From Rhizobium esperanzae (GTDB lineage Bacteria; Pseudomonadota; Alphaproteobacteria; Rhizobiales; Rhizobiaceae), in contig NZ_MXPU01000026.1 in assembly GCF_002204185.1 (NCBI RefSeq), positions 1 to 58,718 on the forward strand: DNA of 58,718 nucleotides, read 5' to 3'. The notes beneath the pieces were generated by a model that saw only the letters and a program-made list of their open reading frames with translations, did not search any database and was not told where the DNA came from. Position numbers and translations under genes: made by a program. Position 1 is the stretch's first letter. Every line of letters starts with the position of its first letter. Shown one piece after another: positions 17,448-26,130 of this stretch.

Positions 17448-19853
17448 ATGAGAAGTGATCTGATCGCCCGCTACACGATCGGCGAGCCGGTCTATGAGAA
17501 CGAGTTCATCGTCTATCCGGCGCAGGACAAGCGGATGGATCGTTCGGTCTTCATTGTCGCGCCTGACGTGGCGCTGAAACTGGACAAGGCTCGCTTCGAG
17601 CGGGTCTGGACCTCGGTCAACGAGGCCAAGTCGCTGACGGCGCGGCGCTTCGTCGAAATCGAGGACCTCATCCCGCCGTCGCCTGAGGACGACAATTTCT
17701 ACATCGTCGAGAAGCGGCCGTCGAAGACGCTGCACCAATATCTCGAGGAAACCGAGATGGTGGCCTATGACCGCGCCATCGAGATCGGCCGCCACATCCT
17801 CGAAGGGCTGGCGACGCTGCACGGGGCGGGTTACGCCCACAATGCGCTGACCGACCAGTGCATCTACGTGTCGGAGGATTATTCCGGCCTCTCGGTGCGG
17901 ATCGGCAACCTGCACCTGATCTCCAGGATCGGCGAGCACATCATCCCCCCCTATGCGCCGGAATTCGGCGCGCCGGAGATCTATGCCAGCGGCACCTTCT
18001 CCGCTTCCGCTGCACTCGACATCTATGCGATGGGCATGATCGCCTACAAGCTCTTCCTGCCACGCCAGACCTATGCCAGCGTCTTCGACAGCGTCATGGT
18101 CTGGGAGGACGAACATCAGCGCGAGCAGAGCTGGAAAAACATCCATCTCGACCCGTCCAACATCTTCCCGCGCCTCGACGTGCTGATCCCCGGTTTCCCC
18201 GAGGGCCTGGCCAGCCTGATCGAGAGAATGTTGAGCCGCGACCCGGCCCAGCGGCCGCGCATGGGCGCCGATGCGCTCGGCGAATTCAGCCGCGTCACCA
18301 CCGGCATCCAGCCGATGGCCTGGGATCCGCGCGGCGGCATGCCGCAACAGCCGGAAACCCCGAAGCGGAAGAAATGGACGCTTGCGCATTTCTCGATGAT
18401 CGGTGCGCTGCTCCTGATCTGCATCGGCGTCGGCGTCGTCACCATCCCGAAGCTGCTGCGCCCCGATCCCAAGCTCGTCGCCGATGTCGGCACCTGGAAG
18501 AAGGAGGCCGAAAGCCGCAGGGACAAAGCAATCGCCGCCAAGGCGCCGGAACGCCCCTCGGGCGACGAGGCGAAGCTCTCCTATGATGCCGGCGCCGGCG
18601 CACTGACCGAGGCCAATGCCGCCCTCAAGGACGAGGACTATAAGAAGGCACTTCCCGGTTACCAGAAGGCCGCCATCAGCCTCGGCAAGTCACTCATCGC
18701 CATCTCGAAAGAAAATGCCGAAAAGGCCAAATCGGCCGCTGCCGCCGCCGGTGGCGACAAGGCCCCGAGTTTTGCCGAGGCCGACAGCAAGATGAAGGCT
18801 GCCGCCGACAGCGCTGCCGCCCAGCAGATGCACGGCGCGGTCGATAACTATGAAGCCGCCAAAACGGCTTACGACGATCTCGCCAAGGGGCTGACCGCAC
18901 TGACGGCCGCCGAAAAGGACGCCGCGGCAAAACGCGAAACCGTCACCCGCATCGGCGCCGGCGACAGCCCCGATGTCGCCAAGGCGAGCGGCCTGATGAC
19001 CGAGGCCAAGGCCAAGGCCGAGCAATGGCAACTGCCGGTCGCGACTTCGAACTACACCGACGCCGCTAAACTCTTCGCCGCGCTGATATCGGATGTCATG
19101 GCGGCCAAGGATGAAGCGACGGCGCTGAGGCAGAAAGTCACCGATCTCCACGCCTCGCTGACGACGCGCGCCGGCCCCGCCGATCCGACGCTGACCGCGC
19201 TCGCGCCGAAGCTGACCGAGGCCGACGGCCGCTACACAGCAGAGGCCTACAAGCTCGCCATCGCTTCCTACCAGCCGATCCTTGCCGATCTCGAAGCACT
19301 GGCGGCGCGCGGCTTCTGCCCGGTTGCCCCGAATGTCGTCTTCGAGACCATCCCGGCCGGCAGCTATTCACTCGACAATGTCCGGCTGATGACCTCGTCG
19401 CTGAAGGAGCTCGGCGGCATGCTCGGCGTCGCCAATGGCGCCGTGAAGGTCGAAAAATCCTTCTGCATGCAGGCGAAAGCGGTGACCCGCGCCGAAATGG
19501 CAGAATATTACACCGCCAACGCAGACCCGGCCTCGGCCCAGGCCTATGCCGGCAATCCCGAGCAGCCGGCCGACGACGTGCCGCTCGCCGAGGCGCAGAA
19601 CTATACCGCCTGGCTGTCGAAGCAACTGAACGCCCCCGTCCACCTGCCGTCGGCGACGGAATGGATGGCCAGCGCCGTCAAGCTGACGACGGAAAAACTG
19701 CCCGACAACGGCGACATCATCCTGCAATGGAGCGCCACCCCCTGCGAAGCCGGCGGCAACGTCGCCTTCATGGCCCAGGAAGGCTCCACCTTCGTCGTCT
19801 GCTCGGATGCTTCGGCCGGCGGGATTTTTCGGGTGAGCGCTGAGTTGCGGTGA
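17448..19853 (+). CDS. Transmembrane pseudokinase with periplasmic FGE/SUMF1-like domain
   Basis: The ATG at 17448 follows a strong AGGGGG site; an upstream ATG at 17403 overlaps the serpin stop and would add 15 residues. Residues about 5-290 have a protein-kinase fold, including a hinge-like NFYIVEKRPSKTLHQYL, FGAPEIYASG in place of the APE region and LDIYAMGMIAYKL for helix F. The catalytic loop is HNALTDQCIYV instead of HRDxKPxN, and DFG is replaced by IGNLH, so it is predicted to be catalytically dead. One membrane helix (about 314-336) is followed by a helical Ala/Lys-rich region and a C-terminal formylglycine-enzyme/SUMF1-like domain (about 622-800; ...DDVPLAEAQNYTAWLS...HLPSATEW...FRVS). 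It probably links cytoplasmic state to the periplasmic proteases; this is inference. Confidence 0.83.
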   Translation: MRSDLIARYTIGEPVYENEFIVYPAQDKRMDRSVFIVAPDVALKLDKARFERVWTSVNEAKSLTARRFVEIEDLIPPSPEDDNFYIVEKRPSKTLHQYLEETEMVAYDRAIEIGRHILEGLATLHGAGYAHNALTDQCIYVSEDYSGLSVRIGNLHLISRIGEHIIPPYAPEFGAPEIYASGTFSASAALDIYAMGMIAYKLFLPRQTYASVFDSVMVWEDEHQREQSWKNIHLDPSNIFPRLDVLIPGFPEGLASLIERMLSRDPAQRPRMGADALGEFSRVTTGIQPMAWDPRGGMPQQPETPKRKKWTLAHFSMIGALLLICIGVGVVTIPKLLRPDPKLVADVGTWKKEAESRRDKAIAAKAPERPSGDEAKLSYDAGAGALTEANAALKDEDYKKALPGYQKAAISLGKSLIAISKENAEKAKSAAAAAGGDKAPSFAEADSKMKAAADSAAAQQMHGAVDNYEAAKTAYDDLAKGLTALTAAEKDAAAKRETVTRIGAGDSPDVAKASGLMTEAKAKAEQWQLPVATSNYTDAAKLFAALISDVMAAKDEATALRQKVTDLHASLTTRAGPADPTLTALAPKLTEADGRYTAEAYKLAIASYQPILADLEALAARGFCPVAPNVVFETIPAGSYSLDNVRLMTSSLKELGGMLGVANGAVKVEKSFCMQAKAVTRAEMAEYYTANADPASAQAYAGNPEQPADDVPLAEAQNYTAWLSKQLNAPVHLPSATEWMASAVKLTTEKLPDNGDIILQWSATPCEAGGNVAFMAQEGSTFVVCSDASAGGIFRVSAELR

Positions 19854-19956
19854 GGGCGGCGACCTGGAAAATGAAAAGGGAGATTGGTGTGCCACTGACA
19901 ACTGAGTGGGATGATTACAGGATGGCGCGTCTCGTTCGGGAAGTGTTAGCGGGCTT

Positions 19957-20046
19957 GCTCCCTCTTCTCCCCTCGGGGGTCCGAAGGGCGGGTTGAGACC
20001 CGTGGCTCAACCCCGGTCGGTGGCCCGTAGGGCGGATGAGGGGGCC
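19957..20046. repeat. Rhizobial GC-rich intergenic repeat with hairpin
   Basis: The region between the end of the pseudokinase gene and the NYN gene holds the CTCCCTCTTCTCCCC...GGCGGATGAGGGGGCC type of element often seen between Rhizobium genes. Inside it, GGGTTGAG (19990-19997) and CTCAACCC (20006-20013) form a perfect 8-bp stem with an 8-base loop. It could end or stabilise the long upstream transcript. The rest of the 329-base gap (19854-20182) shows nothing else I can name. Confidence 0.6.
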
Positions 20047-20182
20047 ACGCGGCACACCATTCATGAGCCCCTTAAGCTGCTTCCATTCGCTATAGACGAT
20101 ACGCGATGCAACCGCTTGGTTGAAGGAACTACCGAGTTAGCCTGCTTGAATCTGTGTCTATCAACCACCACGGAGCTTCGAC

Positions 20183-20935
20183 ATGCCTGAACCACGCTCG
20201 CCACGTCTTGCTGTTTTAATCGATGCTGACAATGCCTCCGCGAAGATCGTTGACGGCCTGTTCGAGGAAATAGCCAAGATCGGCGAAGCGAGCGTCCGGC
20301 GCATCTATGGCGACTTCGCCAATGCGCGCTCGAAGGCATGGATCGACGTCCTCGCAAGACACGCGATCATCCCTCAACAACAGTTTGCCTACACCACGGG
20401 CAAGAACGCGTCCGACATCACGCTTGTTATCGATGCGATGGACTTGCTCCATAGCGGCCGTTTCGACGGCTTCTGCCTGGTGTCATCCGATAGCGATTTC
20501 ACGCGTCTCGCCTCACGCATCCGCGAACAAGGGATCGATGTCTTCGGCTTCGGGGAACAAAAGACTCCGGAGAGCTTCCGCCAGGCATGCCGTCGGTTTA
20601 TCTATACGGAAAATCTGGCGCCTTCAGTCGTGTCGAACGGAGCGGACGCCGCGCAGGCTGTGTCATCATTACGGCCGCCTAGCGCTGCAATACCGATCAT
20701 CAAAAGAGTAATCGCGGAGATGGAGACCGAGGATGGATGGATCCTGCTTAACGTAGTTGGAAAGCAACTTGCCAATCTGGCCTCTGACTTCGATCCACGG
20801 ACGTTCGGATTCAAGAAGCTGGGCGATCTGGTCAAGAAGACGAACGCCTTCGAGGTCGATCATGCCGAAGGCCGTCCCTTTCGCATCCGCCTGAAAGCTG
20901 CGCCAACAAAAAGCAGCGTGAAGCCGGCAACCTAG
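20183..20935 (+). CDS. NYN-domain (PIN-like) putative RNase with OST-HTH/LOTUS-like tail
   Basis: A 250-residue protein. Residues about 8-145 are a NYN domain of the LabA/DUF88 type: LAVLIDADNAS, IYGDFANARSKAW, KNASDITLVIDAMDLL and CLVSSDSDFTRLASRIRE supply the conserved acidic residues of a metal-dependent nuclease. The C-terminal part (about 170-240; IIKRVIAEMETEDGWILLNVVGKQL...FDPRTFGFKKLGDLVK) matches the OST-HTH/LOTUS winged-helix pattern that often follows NYN domains and binds RNA. A GGAG site seven bases before the ATG supports the start. It lies next to the Gabija-type genes but on the opposite strand, so a shared role is unproven. Confidence 0.85.
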   Translation: MPEPRSPRLAVLIDADNASAKIVDGLFEEIAKIGEASVRRIYGDFANARSKAWIDVLARHAIIPQQQFAYTTGKNASDITLVIDAMDLLHSGRFDGFCLVSSDSDFTRLASRIREQGIDVFGFGEQKTPESFRQACRRFIYTENLAPSVVSNGADAAQAVSSLRPPSAAIPIIKRVIAEMETEDGWILLNVVGKQLANLASDFDPRTFGFKKLGDLVKKTNAFEVDHAEGRPFRIRLKAAPTKSSVKPAT

Positions 20936-21088
20936 CGCATCGGCGGATAACGCGAGATTGGACGAACTTTCATTGACAAATTCGCGTTCAAGCCGTGCTT
21001 CCCAAAAAAATTTCAATTCCAAATTTCCAAATACGCGCGTACATTGAACATGGGGACTGCAGTATCCGTGCGTTGAGGGGTCGGGGAA

Positions 21089-21400
21089 ATGTGCTGGAAT
21101 ACATCATCAGCATTCACGCCTGTCGGGTTTGCTTTGCGAGGTCCGAAATCGCGCAAGATCGTGTGGACATTGGGCGACGCGGCCCGTCTGCTGATGAACG
21201 ACTGGCCTTGCGACGACGGCGAGGAATATATGGCCGCCGTCAAAGCCTGCGTCGACGCCATCACCGGCAAGATTGCCCCGGAACAATTCCGCGAAGTGCT
21301 TCTGCGTGCGGCCGATGAGGCGGGTATCCGTACTCTATCGCTGGTTCCGCAGGGAATGGGTGAGCGGCGGCCGGGCGTTTCCCCGACGATGCGAATATAG
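21089..21400 (+). CDS. DUF982 family protein
   Basis: A 103-residue protein of the DUF982 family, small proteins abundant in Rhizobium with no known function. The pattern is R.IVWTLGDAARLLMNDWPCDDGEEYMAAVKACVDAITGKIAPEQFREVLLRAADEAGI, with the conserved W, the DAA...L...WP block and the C..A..G helix. The first 15 or so residues are not conserved and the true start may be internal. It is a single gene between the NYN gene and the converging Gabija operon. Confidence 0.8.
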   Translation: MCWNTSSAFTPVGFALRGPKSRKIVWTLGDAARLLMNDWPCDDGEEYMAAVKACVDAITGKIAPEQFREVLLRAADEAGIRTLSLVPQGMGERRPGVSPTMRI

Positions 21401-21745
21401 GCTTTCCTTCAAGGCGGATCCGCTTTCATCAGGTTTCCGCCAAGAGCTGTCATTGGGCTCGGTGTGAAGGAACGACTGGTTTGGGGCCGGTTTCTATCAG
21501 TCCGTTTCCGGGTGTCGAGGATAAAAAGCCGACATCGTGCCTAACTGCGTACGGCTTGGCGCCCCATCTCGGTCATCACGCGAACGGTTGCTCCCTCTGG
21601 AAACGGGCATGCCTTCGTCGGTAATCGCCTCCCGGTTTTGGAGATCTTCACATCCCAGCGTCCCAAGGCAATTTTCATATTGTTCGAGCTTGCCTGCATC
21701 CTAGTGCATGCGCATAGCACCCATGCCGTTGGCATGATCGCAAGG

Positions 21746-23656
21746 CTACAGGTCAGCAAACGACCATCCTCGTTGTTCTGTGAGTGTTGTTCTATCCTGC
21801 TGCGAGATGCGGTCGCGGTGCATCGCTATACAGACCAGTTGCCGCGCCCTAGTAGTCGCCACATACATCTTTTTCATAAAGGAAGCCCGGATGGATGCGT
21901 GAGTGGCCGCATGGGCCGGGTCGAATATTGGTCGCTCCAACGCCGGATTGATCAAGAAGGGCAGCATCTCTTTTACGTCAAAGAGAGCCCCGAATTTGGT
22001 TTCGAGGACGAGGGTGGCGTCGTGGGTTTCCCCTTTGACGCCGTGGATGGTGGAAACCTCCATCGGGATACCGCTTGGACCTAGATACACGTTGCCGGGC
22101 AACACGGCTTCACCCAGCAATTCCGGCGCGTGGTCCCCATAGGCGAGATATTCGGCAATGGCGACATTGCCAATATCGACATCGCAAATCTCGCAGAGGG
22201 TTTGCGCAATTTCTGGCCATTCGGCCGCCGTGAGCGCGGGGCGAAGCAAAAAATCTGCCATCAGAGCATCGATCAGCGGCGTCTTCTCCGAGACATCAAA
22301 GTAGCGCCTCAAGTTTGCGCGCGTGATCGGCACGGCGGCTCCAGATCGTCCCATGACAGTCTTACCGCCCAAGCGCAGAAGCTCCACCAATCCTTGCCTC
22401 AGGTGCTGGTAGTGAGAGTGAACCGGCCCTTCTTTCAAATCCACAACGCGCCGAACGCATTCGCAGAAGGTATCTGGAGTCCTCCCCCGATTCACTTGGT
22501 TCCGATCGAATGCCTGCCAGTAAGATTGTATGCTGAGTGCTCCGCCTTCGGCACGCCCGCCAACTGCTTTAACGATCCTTCGCTCGGCTTCTGGAAGTCC
22601 GGCGAGTATCGTGCCGAACTGATCCAGCACTGATCCGATCGTGTCATTGCCATAGAGAATGAATGTACAGGCTGGAGTATTCGCGGATGCGGGGCGGCCG
22701 CCCGTCAAAGCAATCCGCCTTGTGCTGAGCCCGCAGAATTTGTCAGCTATGGTTGCGGTGAACCGGCTGCTGTCCGGGATGGGTGCGAGGTCTATAGCCG
22801 CGTTGAATGTTTCGTTTGGCGGCTCGCCCGCCATGCCGTCGAAAATCGCCTGATCGGGATCGCCAATCTTCTGTAGTGTGCACTCTGCAGCATCGCCAAA
22901 CAGATGGTTGATCAACTCGTCCTGGAATCTCTGCGTGTCCTGCATCTCGTCGATCATTACGAGGGGGAAGCGCTGTCGCAGGGCATCGATGATAGATGGA
23001 TAGGCTGAGATCAGCTCCCTTGCGAGCGCGTACATCTCGGAGAAGAAAAAATAGCCATTCAGCAAAGCCTGATTTTTTACAGAGATCATATTCTGGTAGG
23101 AGGCGGTATGGGCGCCTGGCGATCCGGGCACGTCGATGAATAGCTGGTCTTGAGCCCATTTTAGGCGCAATCCGAAAGTGCTGGCGTTCCTGTTCTCCAG
23201 ATATATGCGCGTGCCGGGGGTCAGGCGGCGATGCATGTAGGCCGCCGCAGTCGAGTCATCTATCTGCCGGATTGGGTAGCCTTTGGAGCGGCAGGCCGGC
23301 AGCGCCAGAAACGTTTGTACGAAGTCTTGGATCGTCCCGATGAAGTGTGGATAGCAGAGCAGCGATCTCGCGGCAGTATCGATGCCGACGCGTTTTAGAA
23401 TCTCGTCCTTTGCCACATTCGTATGGGTCATGACACATAATCCGCGATGGCGCGAGCGCCATTTGCGGGCAAGGAGAACCAACTTCAAGCCGATGAGTGT
23501 CGTTTTGCCGGCACCGGGGCAGGCATGGACATGGTGGTGCTCCCGAATGGCCGCGCGCCTTGCCTCGTCAAGAGTCAGCGCTTGAGCCATAGATGTGGCA
23601 TGGACTTCCTGAAGAAGCGCGTCAATGTCGGCATCGTCTACGACAGGTATCGGCAT
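21746..23656 (-). CDS. gajB: Gabija-type UvrD/PcrA-like helicase GajB
   Basis: A superfamily 1 helicase of 636 residues from the ATG at 23656, 10 bases after the gajA stop; the frame is open to 23704. Motifs visible in order: Walker A in ACPGAGKTTLIG (about 45-52), motif II MIDEMQDTQRFQ (about 235), motif III KIGDPDQAIFDG, motif V STIHGVKGETHDATLVLE and motif VI VATTRARQLVCIA. Adjacent OLD nuclease plus UvrD-like helicase is the Gabija anti-phage arrangement, in which GajB is thought to sense or act on nucleic acid and nucleotide levels with GajA. The reference GajB is about 500 residues, so this one is long. Known Gabija function is from other bacteria; activity here is inferred. Confidence 0.85.
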   Translation of the reverse strand: MPIPVVDDADIDALLQEVHATSMAQALTLDEARRAAIREHHHVHACPGAGKTTLIGLKLVLLARKWRSRHRGLCVMTHTNVAKDEILKRVGIDTAARSLLCYPHFIGTIQDFVQTFLALPACRSKGYPIRQIDDSTAAAYMHRRLTPGTRIYLENRNASTFGLRLKWAQDQLFIDVPGSPGAHTASYQNMISVKNQALLNGYFFFSEMYALARELISAYPSIIDALRQRFPLVMIDEMQDTQRFQDELINHLFGDAAECTLQKIGDPDQAIFDGMAGEPPNETFNAAIDLAPIPDSSRFTATIADKFCGLSTRRIALTGGRPASANTPACTFILYGNDTIGSVLDQFGTILAGLPEAERRIVKAVGGRAEGGALSIQSYWQAFDRNQVNRGRTPDTFCECVRRVVDLKEGPVHSHYQHLRQGLVELLRLGGKTVMGRSGAAVPITRANLRRYFDVSEKTPLIDALMADFLLRPALTAAEWPEIAQTLCEICDVDIGNVAIAEYLAYGDHAPELLGEAVLPGNVYLGPSGIPMEVSTIHGVKGETHDATLVLETKFGALFDVKEMLPFLINPALERPIFDPAHAATHASIRASFMKKMYVATTRARQLVCIAMHRDRISQQDRTTLTEQRGWSFADL

Positions 23657-23666
23657 TAGCAGGCCC

Positions 23667-25613
23667 CTATGCTGCTGCCGCAGGGGCTTCGCGCCCCGTC
23701 GCATAATCTATAGCTCGCAGGATATAGACCGGCAGCGCCGCCCGAAATGCGGCTCTCCGTTCTGCGGTTTGCGCCTGGTCAGCTTGTAGTCTCGCGTCGG
23801 CTTGCTCGGGCGTTTCATTCTCGAAGGCGGGCGAGACAATCGGACCGAACTTTTCCACCAGAACGCTTGAGAGCGCGTAGGCCAGCTTCGTCTTCGCACC
23901 GGATTGCGTGGCAATGTCCTTGTAGATGGCAACCGCCCGCAATTCCGGATCGGCCGGCAACTCGTAGTAGCCGTCGAGTGTGCCTTTCAGCGCCTGATAC
24001 ACTTCCGCTGCCAATCCAGCCCGCAAAAGCGCGTACTCGAACGTCCAATAGTCCGATATTTCCACCCGCACATTCTGCCCGGCAAGTGATTTGCGGTTCG
24101 CTATCCAATTCAATCGGCGTGGCGCATCACCCGCGTAGTGGCTTTCCCAGTATTGTTGGTTGCCGGGCTTTGCTTCCTGAAAGCCGTAAATGTTGCCTTC
24201 CGCGATGCGAGCGGGTTCGGGCCACAGATCAAGATCGCGCAGGCAAACCACGCGCGTGCCAAGCCATGCAGCGCTATTCGCTGGATCGTCCATTCCCGCC
24301 CTTTGGAAGATGCGGGCGAAGGGCGCAAACGCGATGCTGCCGACGTTGATGACAGATACGCCAAAATCCTCGAACGGCGTTCCGAGAAGGTCGGCAAATG
24401 TCGAAAGGAGGATGTTCTCACCATCGCCCTCGACAATGATGACGCCCTTGGCGAAGAAGAGGTTGGATTTTGTTACATCCAGAAATTTCTCCAGATGCAC
24501 ATAGTTTTGCGCATCTAGCCGTGTTTCATCAATGCGCAGGGAAAACGCCTTGCCCTCCGCCATTATGATGACATTTTCAAGCGGCGCTTTCGACGCCAGG
24601 TTCGGGCTGTGAGTTGTAAGGATGCTCTGCAATGAGGAATTCTGTCCACCGAAGCCCTCTCTGAGCGCCCGCAGAAATTTCATTTGAAGCTGCGGATGGA
24701 GATGCGCTTCCGGCTCCTCGATCAGCAGAAGCGGGAAATCATGCTGTTCCTGCTCAAGAAGCAGGAGCTCCGTCGCCATGAACAGCAGATTGCTGTAACC
24801 GAGGCCCTGATAGCGTTCGTGTGAATCGATGAGTAGTTGCAGGCGTTCCAGGATTGCCCGGAACATCTGTCTGCGCTCGGTAGCATCAAGTTGCGCGAGA
24901 TCGGTTCCGCCCATGATGCTGATCAGAGGGCTCAAGGGTTTTGTACGAAAATCAAGCCTGCGAAGCTGCTCTTCAATGCGTTCGCGTGTTGCACTCACTC
25001 CATCATTTTCAAGGATCGCCGCATTGGCCGCTACGATCGTCGTCAGCAGGTTTTCGATGACGGCAGGTTCTCCGAACCGTTCGGAGGAGAGGAGAATTTG
25101 CGCCAAGCGCGATCCGCGACCGCCCATCAGTTCAGCATCCGCATCGCGCAGGGGGCGGAGGTATGTGGTCGCAAGAAAATCTCTCGCGGCTCGTTCTACT
25201 GACGGGCCTTCTGCATTCGCACCGGACCGCAGTTCAGTCTGGATCTGCCGGGCACCGCGTATGAGATGTGTTGTCAGTTCCGCCTGATAGTTGAGATACA
25301 GGACCGAGCGCCGGTTGTCGGTGCCTTGGATCGTTTCATGAGTCAGATGCTCAACGAATGCTGCAGCCTGCCGGGCGGTGATATCCTCGAACTTCAACTG
25401 GATGGAGAACGATGTAGCACCGCGACTGAAATCGCGGTCCTGAATCCGTATCCACTCCCCGGAATTCACGGAAAGCGCATAGCGCAGGGCATCAACAAGG
25501 GCTGTCTTCCCGCTATTGTTCTCGCCCACGATCAAGTTAATGCCAGGGTTCAAACGCACCCTGAAATCCGTAAGGGCGCGAAAATTCTTTATTGAAACGT
25601 CAGATAAATACAT
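23667..25613 (-). CDS. gajA: Gabija-type OLD-family ATPase/TOPRIM nuclease GajA
   Basis: A 648-residue OLD-family protein. The N-terminal ABC-type ATPase has FRALTDFRVRL, Walker A GENNSGKT (30-37), Walker B LLIEEPEAHLHPQ (about 300) and the switch His in TTHSPNLAS. The C-terminal TOPRIM region has VIIVEGDGE (about 394) and RDLDLW (about 457), giving the acidic metal-binding residues of a DNA nuclease. A GGGGG site lies just upstream of the ATG. It is the first gene of a two-gene operon with gajB. In studied Gabija systems GajA is the DNA-nicking effector held in check by nucleotides. By eye these genes look lower in G+C than the flanking genes, in keeping with transfer. Confidence 0.87.
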   Translation of the reverse strand: MYLSDVSIKNFRALTDFRVRLNPGINLIVGENNSGKTALVDALRYALSVNSGEWIRIQDRDFSRGATSFSIQLKFEDITARQAAAFVEHLTHETIQGTDNRRSVLYLNYQAELTTHLIRGARQIQTELRSGANAEGPSVERAARDFLATTYLRPLRDADAELMGGRGSRLAQILLSSERFGEPAVIENLLTTIVAANAAILENDGVSATRERIEEQLRRLDFRTKPLSPLISIMGGTDLAQLDATERRQMFRAILERLQLLIDSHERYQGLGYSNLLFMATELLLLEQEQHDFPLLLIEEPEAHLHPQLQMKFLRALREGFGGQNSSLQSILTTHSPNLASKAPLENVIIMAEGKAFSLRIDETRLDAQNYVHLEKFLDVTKSNLFFAKGVIIVEGDGENILLSTFADLLGTPFEDFGVSVINVGSIAFAPFARIFQRAGMDDPANSAAWLGTRVVCLRDLDLWPEPARIAEGNIYGFQEAKPGNQQYWESHYAGDAPRRLNWIANRKSLAGQNVRVEISDYWTFEYALLRAGLAAEVYQALKGTLDGYYELPADPELRAVAIYKDIATQSGAKTKLAYALSSVLVEKFGPIVSPAFENETPEQADARLQADQAQTAERRAAFRAALPVYILRAIDYATGREAPAAAA

Positions 25614-25819
25614 TTTGATTCCCCCAGGCCAATACTAGGTCCAGAGGGTTGGAAAATGCAATCGGAGGTTTTGAGATGCGGCCGAAGCACTGCCTCTCCG
25701 ACCGCGCAAGGCCCGGCCGAACTTCGTATGATGGTCTTCCAGTCGTCCGGCTCGGTCAGATAGGAGCCGAGTACCGGCTCCTTGCCCACTACGGTGCGAG
25801 GCGTCCCGCAGATCGCCTC

Positions 25820-26005
25820 TCAGCCCTCCGTTTTCAGCTTGCCGCCGACCGCCCAGGAATCTTTGGCGATCTCGGTGATCAGGATTTCCAGCGATTCCGG
25901 CGGGCAGGCCAGGGTGTCGACGGCCGCCTTGGTCGCTTCGCGCACGAAGGCGCGTTTCTGCTCATCGGTGCGGCCGGGATGCATCTGCAGGTGAAGAATG
26001 GGCAT
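25820..26005 (-). CDS. 4-oxalocrotonate tautomerase family protein
   Basis: A 61-residue protein beginning MPILHLQMHPGRTDEQKRAF. Removal of Met would expose Pro as the N-terminal catalytic base of the tautomerase superfamily. Length and the ...VREATKAAVDTLACPPESLEILITEI... helix-strand pattern fit the short (about 62-residue) members that act as hexamers. The substrate cannot be read. It diverges from a LysR-type gene with a frameshift, a pairing that suggests the regulator once controlled it. Confidence 0.85.
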   Translation of the reverse strand: MPILHLQMHPGRTDEQKRAFVREATKAAVDTLACPPESLEILITEIAKDSWAVGGKLKTEG

Positions 26006-26130
26006 GTTTTTTCTTTCGTCGGGTTGGTGCTGTCCGTCGCCTTTGCGCGGGCATGACGACCATGTTGTAAGTGCTCAGGTCGATAAATAAGCTCCCGGTA
26101 TCGTCATTCGAAACCTTGAGGTAGGCAATC

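Noticed and set aside
21541..21759. Short minus-strand ORF after gajB (72 codons, TTG start; ATG at 21735)
   Set aside because: It follows gajB closely and has a lipobox-like LCAC, but there is no good ribosome-binding site or family and the signal segment is poor; too weak to call.
25589..25789. Minus-strand ORF between gajA and the tautomerase gene (66 codons)
   Set aside because: Part of it (EPVLGSYLTEPDDWKTIIRSSAG) looks protein-like and is in frame after the tautomerase stop, so it may be a relic, but it overlaps the gajA start and has no recognisable family.
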